Program-made: the position numbers and the translations under genes
Source of the DNA: an uncultured Coriobacteriaceae bacterium
Lineage (GTDB): Bacteria; Actinomycetota; Coriobacteriia; Coriobacteriales; Atopobiaceae
Direction of reading: 5' to 3'
Length of the DNA: 7,263 bases
Assembly: GCA_900551595.1 (NCBI GenBank)
Contig: URWR01000081.1
Span: 1-7,263 of the forward strand
Shown here: positions 5,755 through 7,263 of the stretch, piece after piece
Layout of the letters: every line of letters starts with the position of its first letter
Position numbering within the stretch: the stretch's first letter is position 1
Notes under the pieces: model-generated
The model's input: only the letters and a program-made list of their open reading frames with translations
Databases searched by the model: none
What the model was told of the DNA's origin: nothing

Positions 5755-5784
5755 TAGTAGCATTGAGAGGAGAAGTGATCTGTC

Positions 5785-6516
5785 ATGCAAAAGCTGTTCT
5801 ATGCCTGGCTCTCACTTAAGAATGGCGGATGTACAGATAATTCGCAGCGCTGGAGAGACAAAGTCAGAAACATATGCAAGACTGTGTGGTCTAGTCTTCC
5901 TCCATCTGGTCGATTGTGCCTTGTGTTTGCAATTATCCTGTGCGCTTCGTCTATCGTATGGATTCTGCTTCCTGCGTATAGAAACCGCATATTTTACGTG
6001 AATTCTGGATCACTCTTCCTTGTTTGCGTCACCTCGTTTCCTTTTCTTAAATCTACACGTAAAATTATGCTTACAAAGATGAATGTTGGCGAGTATGACC
6101 GTCATGCAGAGAGTGTTGCGAAGTTGCTTTTGGACAACGGCGTCTGTAGTCTTCAAGATTTTGATGCGGTGATAGCGTGGTGTGACGAGCTTATCGGTCA
6201 AAGACGGGAGCGGCTATCCCGTTTCACAGGGGGTGCCATGGCTGTCCTCACATTCTGCCTTGGCGTATTTACTGATGCTGTTTCCGACCGTCCTGCGCTT
6301 TATACGCTGCAGCTCACAATTGTCATTGCATTGCTCGTATTTGGTGTTGTGGTTGCAGACGTTCCGGCGGCGCTCTTTTATATCGTTGACGACATAATGC
6401 CAACATCGCTAACCGCACTCCAACACTTTAAGGCCGATCTGCTGGAGTCGAAGCCCCAACTCATGAAGCTTATACAACGTCGAGACAAGACCGATCCGGT
6501 AAGACGTTTCTATTAA
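5785..6516 (+). CDS. Four-helix membrane protein of unknown family
   Basis: 243 residues from the ATG at 5785; AGAGGAGA (5766-5773) is a fair ribosome binding site at slightly long spacing. I do not recognise a named domain. Visible layout: a basic N-terminal segment of about 40 residues; a first hydrophobic pair at about 43-63 and 69-88; a cytosolic-looking helical stretch of about 55 residues (92-146) with charged repeats and the cluster GQRRERLSRF; a second hydrophobic pair at about 147-167 and 174-200; and a charged C-terminal tail of about 40 residues (DKTDPVRRFY end). No signal peptide is seen. The two-pair topology with a central soluble helix is reminiscent of small membrane effectors, but that is only a resemblance. 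It is flanked by an antitoxin relic, an ATPase relic and a SLATT-like gene, so it belongs to an accessory zone. Confidence 0.75.
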   Translation: MQKLFYAWLSLKNGGCTDNSQRWRDKVRNICKTVWSSLPPSGRLCLVFAIILCASSIVWILLPAYRNRIFYVNSGSLFLVCVTSFPFLKSTRKIMLTKMNVGEYDRHAESVAKLLLDNGVCSLQDFDAVIAWCDELIGQRRERLSRFTGGAMAVLTFCLGVFTDAVSDRPALYTLQLTIVIALLVFGVVVADVPAALFYIVDDIMPTSLTALQHFKADLLESKPQLMKLIQRRDKTDPVRRFY

Positions 6517-6522
6517 GGGGTT

Positions 6523-6913
6523 ATTTCGGAAGACACTCTTGACATGATGGAGGAATGCGTCTCCGTACACTTTGTTGTTCGCGAAGGGGAGACCTCGCGT
6601 CTCGTTAGCATCTTCGGGATGCGCAACGACTTTGTTGATGAACATCCAATCCGACCTCGGGCGACAGGGTGCGCGCATCAAGCGCGAGACACTCGACCGC
6701 TACCTCCAGACACTTCAGAATGCCAAGATCATCAGCAGATGCATGCGCTTCGACATGAAGTCTCGCAAGTCACTCCGGGACGAGAAGAAGCACTACCTTG
6801 CCGCCCTGAGCCTCTACTTCACCTTTAACACCGATAACCGCATCAATTACAGGTCCGTGCACGAGAACGTGACAGAACTGATCAGGGAGGGAAGGATGTT
6901 CGGATGCGTTTAA
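6523..6913 (+). pseudogene. Frameshifted C-terminal remnant of a DUF4143-type AAA ATPase
   Basis: Two overlapping frames join into one protein sequence. The first (through 6616-6618) reads DTLDMMEECVSVHFVVREGE and on to SRLVSIFG. One reading-frame step later, from about 6620, it continues as ATTLLMNIQSDLGRQ, then RETLDRYLQTLQNAKII, RFDMKSRKSL, HYLAALSLYF and NTDNRINY, ending at TAA 6911-6913. These segments match the linker and early DUF4143 region of bacterial AAA_14/DUF4143 ATPases (winged-helix 'T..RYl..L..a.li' followed by 'RyDhKgkk.L....KYYl.D'). The Walker A/B N-terminal half is missing, and the usual continuation 'vLENiVy.....RGy.V.vGr...' stops after HENV. The gene is therefore broken at both ends and frameshifted at about 6616-6623. 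GC-rich, operon-like codons suggest it decayed recently. It lies 6 bases after the membrane-protein stop. Confidence 0.7.
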
Positions 6914-6929
6914 ATGACGGGGTATGGAA

Positions 6930-6958
6930 TTGTGAACAATGAGGTCATCTGACATATT
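6930..6958 (+). promoter_or_regulatory. Possible promoter for the SLATT-like gene
   Basis: TTGTGA (6930-6935, 4 of 6), a 17-base spacer, then CATATT (6953-6958, 4 of 6) in the 130-base gap between the ATPase remnant and the ATG at 7044. It is a weak consensus match, listed because it is the best pair in that gap. Confidence 0.25.
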
Positions 6959-7043
6959 CCCCCTCTACCGGTCTGAGAGTGCTGTGAAATGGGCATACAC
7001 CATTGTGCGTCTTGACTGCTTCGCTTCTGTTTATAGGGGGGCT

Positions 7044-7263
7044 ATGAACCGTTCCACATCCCATGAAAAAATTAAGCCGCTTGCTGTGGCCAGAATTGAT
7101 GAGATTCTTGATGGTGCGATTTGGACCCATAAAATACACGAGAAGCAGGCAGATTGGTATATGTGTATTGGGAGAACCCTGTCGACCAGTTCGACGATTC
7201 TTCTTGCGCTGACTGGGTCAGGGGCTATAGCCGCTATTGCCAACGAAGGTGTGTGGCTGAAAA
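7044..7263 (+). CDS. SLATT-domain membrane protein, N-terminal 73 residues (cut by window edge)
   Basis: From the ATG at 7044 the frame stays open to the edge. The AGGGGGG stretch (7035-7041) is a possible ribosome binding site but sits very close; the frame is also open upstream with GTG codons at 6984 and 7005, so the start is uncertain. The protein has a polar N-terminal helix, then an amphipathic segment (about 18-44: IDEILDGAIWTHKIHEKQAD and on through WYMCIGR) leading into a first membrane helix at about 46-66 (LSTSSTILLALTGSGAIAAIA), followed by WLK. This helix-plus-TM arrangement resembles SLATT proteins, the two-TM effectors linked to SMODS/SLOG nucleotide-signalling defence systems. 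In that family a second TM and a C-terminal helix would follow outside the window, often beside a nucleotidyltransferase gene. The assignment is by pattern only. Confidence 0.6.
   Translation, partial: MNRSTSHEKIKPLAVARIDEILDGAIWTHKIHEKQADWYMCIGRTLSTSSTILLALTGSGAIAAIANEGVWLK

Larger units (their letters stand above)
5062..5784. other. Gene-poor region with decayed coding traces and palindromes
   Basis: No intact gene is supported here. It holds a minus-strand antitoxin-like remnant (5124-5342), the palindromes at 5121-5130, 5359-5368 and 5379-5391, a short hairpin CTCCAC/GTGGAG (5463-5468/5474-5479), a terminator-like hairpin (5513-5530), and a 9-bp hairpin before the next gene (5732-5754). 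A 24-codon minus-strand stretch (5458-5384) reads plausibly as protein (contains RWVNDMQFAGEF) but is closed by stops on both sides, so it is at best another relic. A possible weak promoter for the following gene is CTGCCA (5569-5574) with GATAAT (5593-5598), spacer 18. Confidence 0.55.

Noticed and set aside
4716..5784. CRISPR array, tRNA or other structured RNA gene
   Set aside because: No regularly spaced direct repeats and no cloverleaf with a T-loop motif could be found by eye; the palindromes are isolated and unlike each other.
452..7038. Exact 13-base repeat TCTGTTTATAGGG at 452-464 and 7026-7038
   Set aside because: About 0.4 exact 13-mer pairs are expected by chance in a window of this size, and the flanking bases do not match.

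Overview
The window looks like a chromosomal segment from a high-to-moderate GC Gram-positive gut bacterium. My best guess is a Coriobacteriia member (Collinsella/Olsenella-like). This rests on strong purine-rich Shine-Dalgarno sites, codon use rich in GAG/GGC/CGC, and the style of the proteins; there is no rRNA or marker gene to confirm it. Almost all intact genes read on the + strand. 

Region 1 (1-4715) is a sugar or sugar-acid catabolic locus. It opens with the 3' end of a ROK-family gene that has lost the usual zinc site. After a 270-base leader rich in hairpins comes a tight four-gene operon: a DapA/N-acetylneuraminate-lyase superfamily aldolase, a DUF4432 (aldose-1-epimerase-like) protein, a FrlC-like ketose/Amadori-sugar 3-epimerase of the AP-endonuclease-2 TIM-barrel family, and a ribokinase-like PfkB kinase. 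Gaps between the genes are 43, 38 and 14 bases. A strong rho-independent terminator closes it at 4680-4715. A sensible reading is mutarotation or epimerisation, C3 epimerisation of a ketose, phosphorylation, and aldol cleavage. However, the aldolase and the kinase both differ from the textbook enzymes at substrate-contacting positions, so the substrate is unlikely to be ribose or a dihydrodipicolinate precursor, and I cannot name it. No transporter lies in the window.

Region 2 (4716-5784) is a gene-poor, lower-GC stretch holding a 35-codon ORF with an excellent ribosome binding site, several palindromes and hairpins, and, on the minus strand, what reads as a decayed RelB/DinJ-type antitoxin with two internal stops.

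Region 3 (5785-7263) carries a four-helix membrane protein of unknown family preceded by a perfect 9-bp hairpin, then a frameshifted C-terminal remnant of a DUF4143-type AAA ATPase. At the right edge is the first 73 codons of a probable SLATT-domain membrane protein, a family linked to nucleotide-signalling anti-phage systems. Regions 2 and 3 together look like an accessory (defence/toxin-antitoxin) insertion zone placed just behind the terminator of the catabolic operon.
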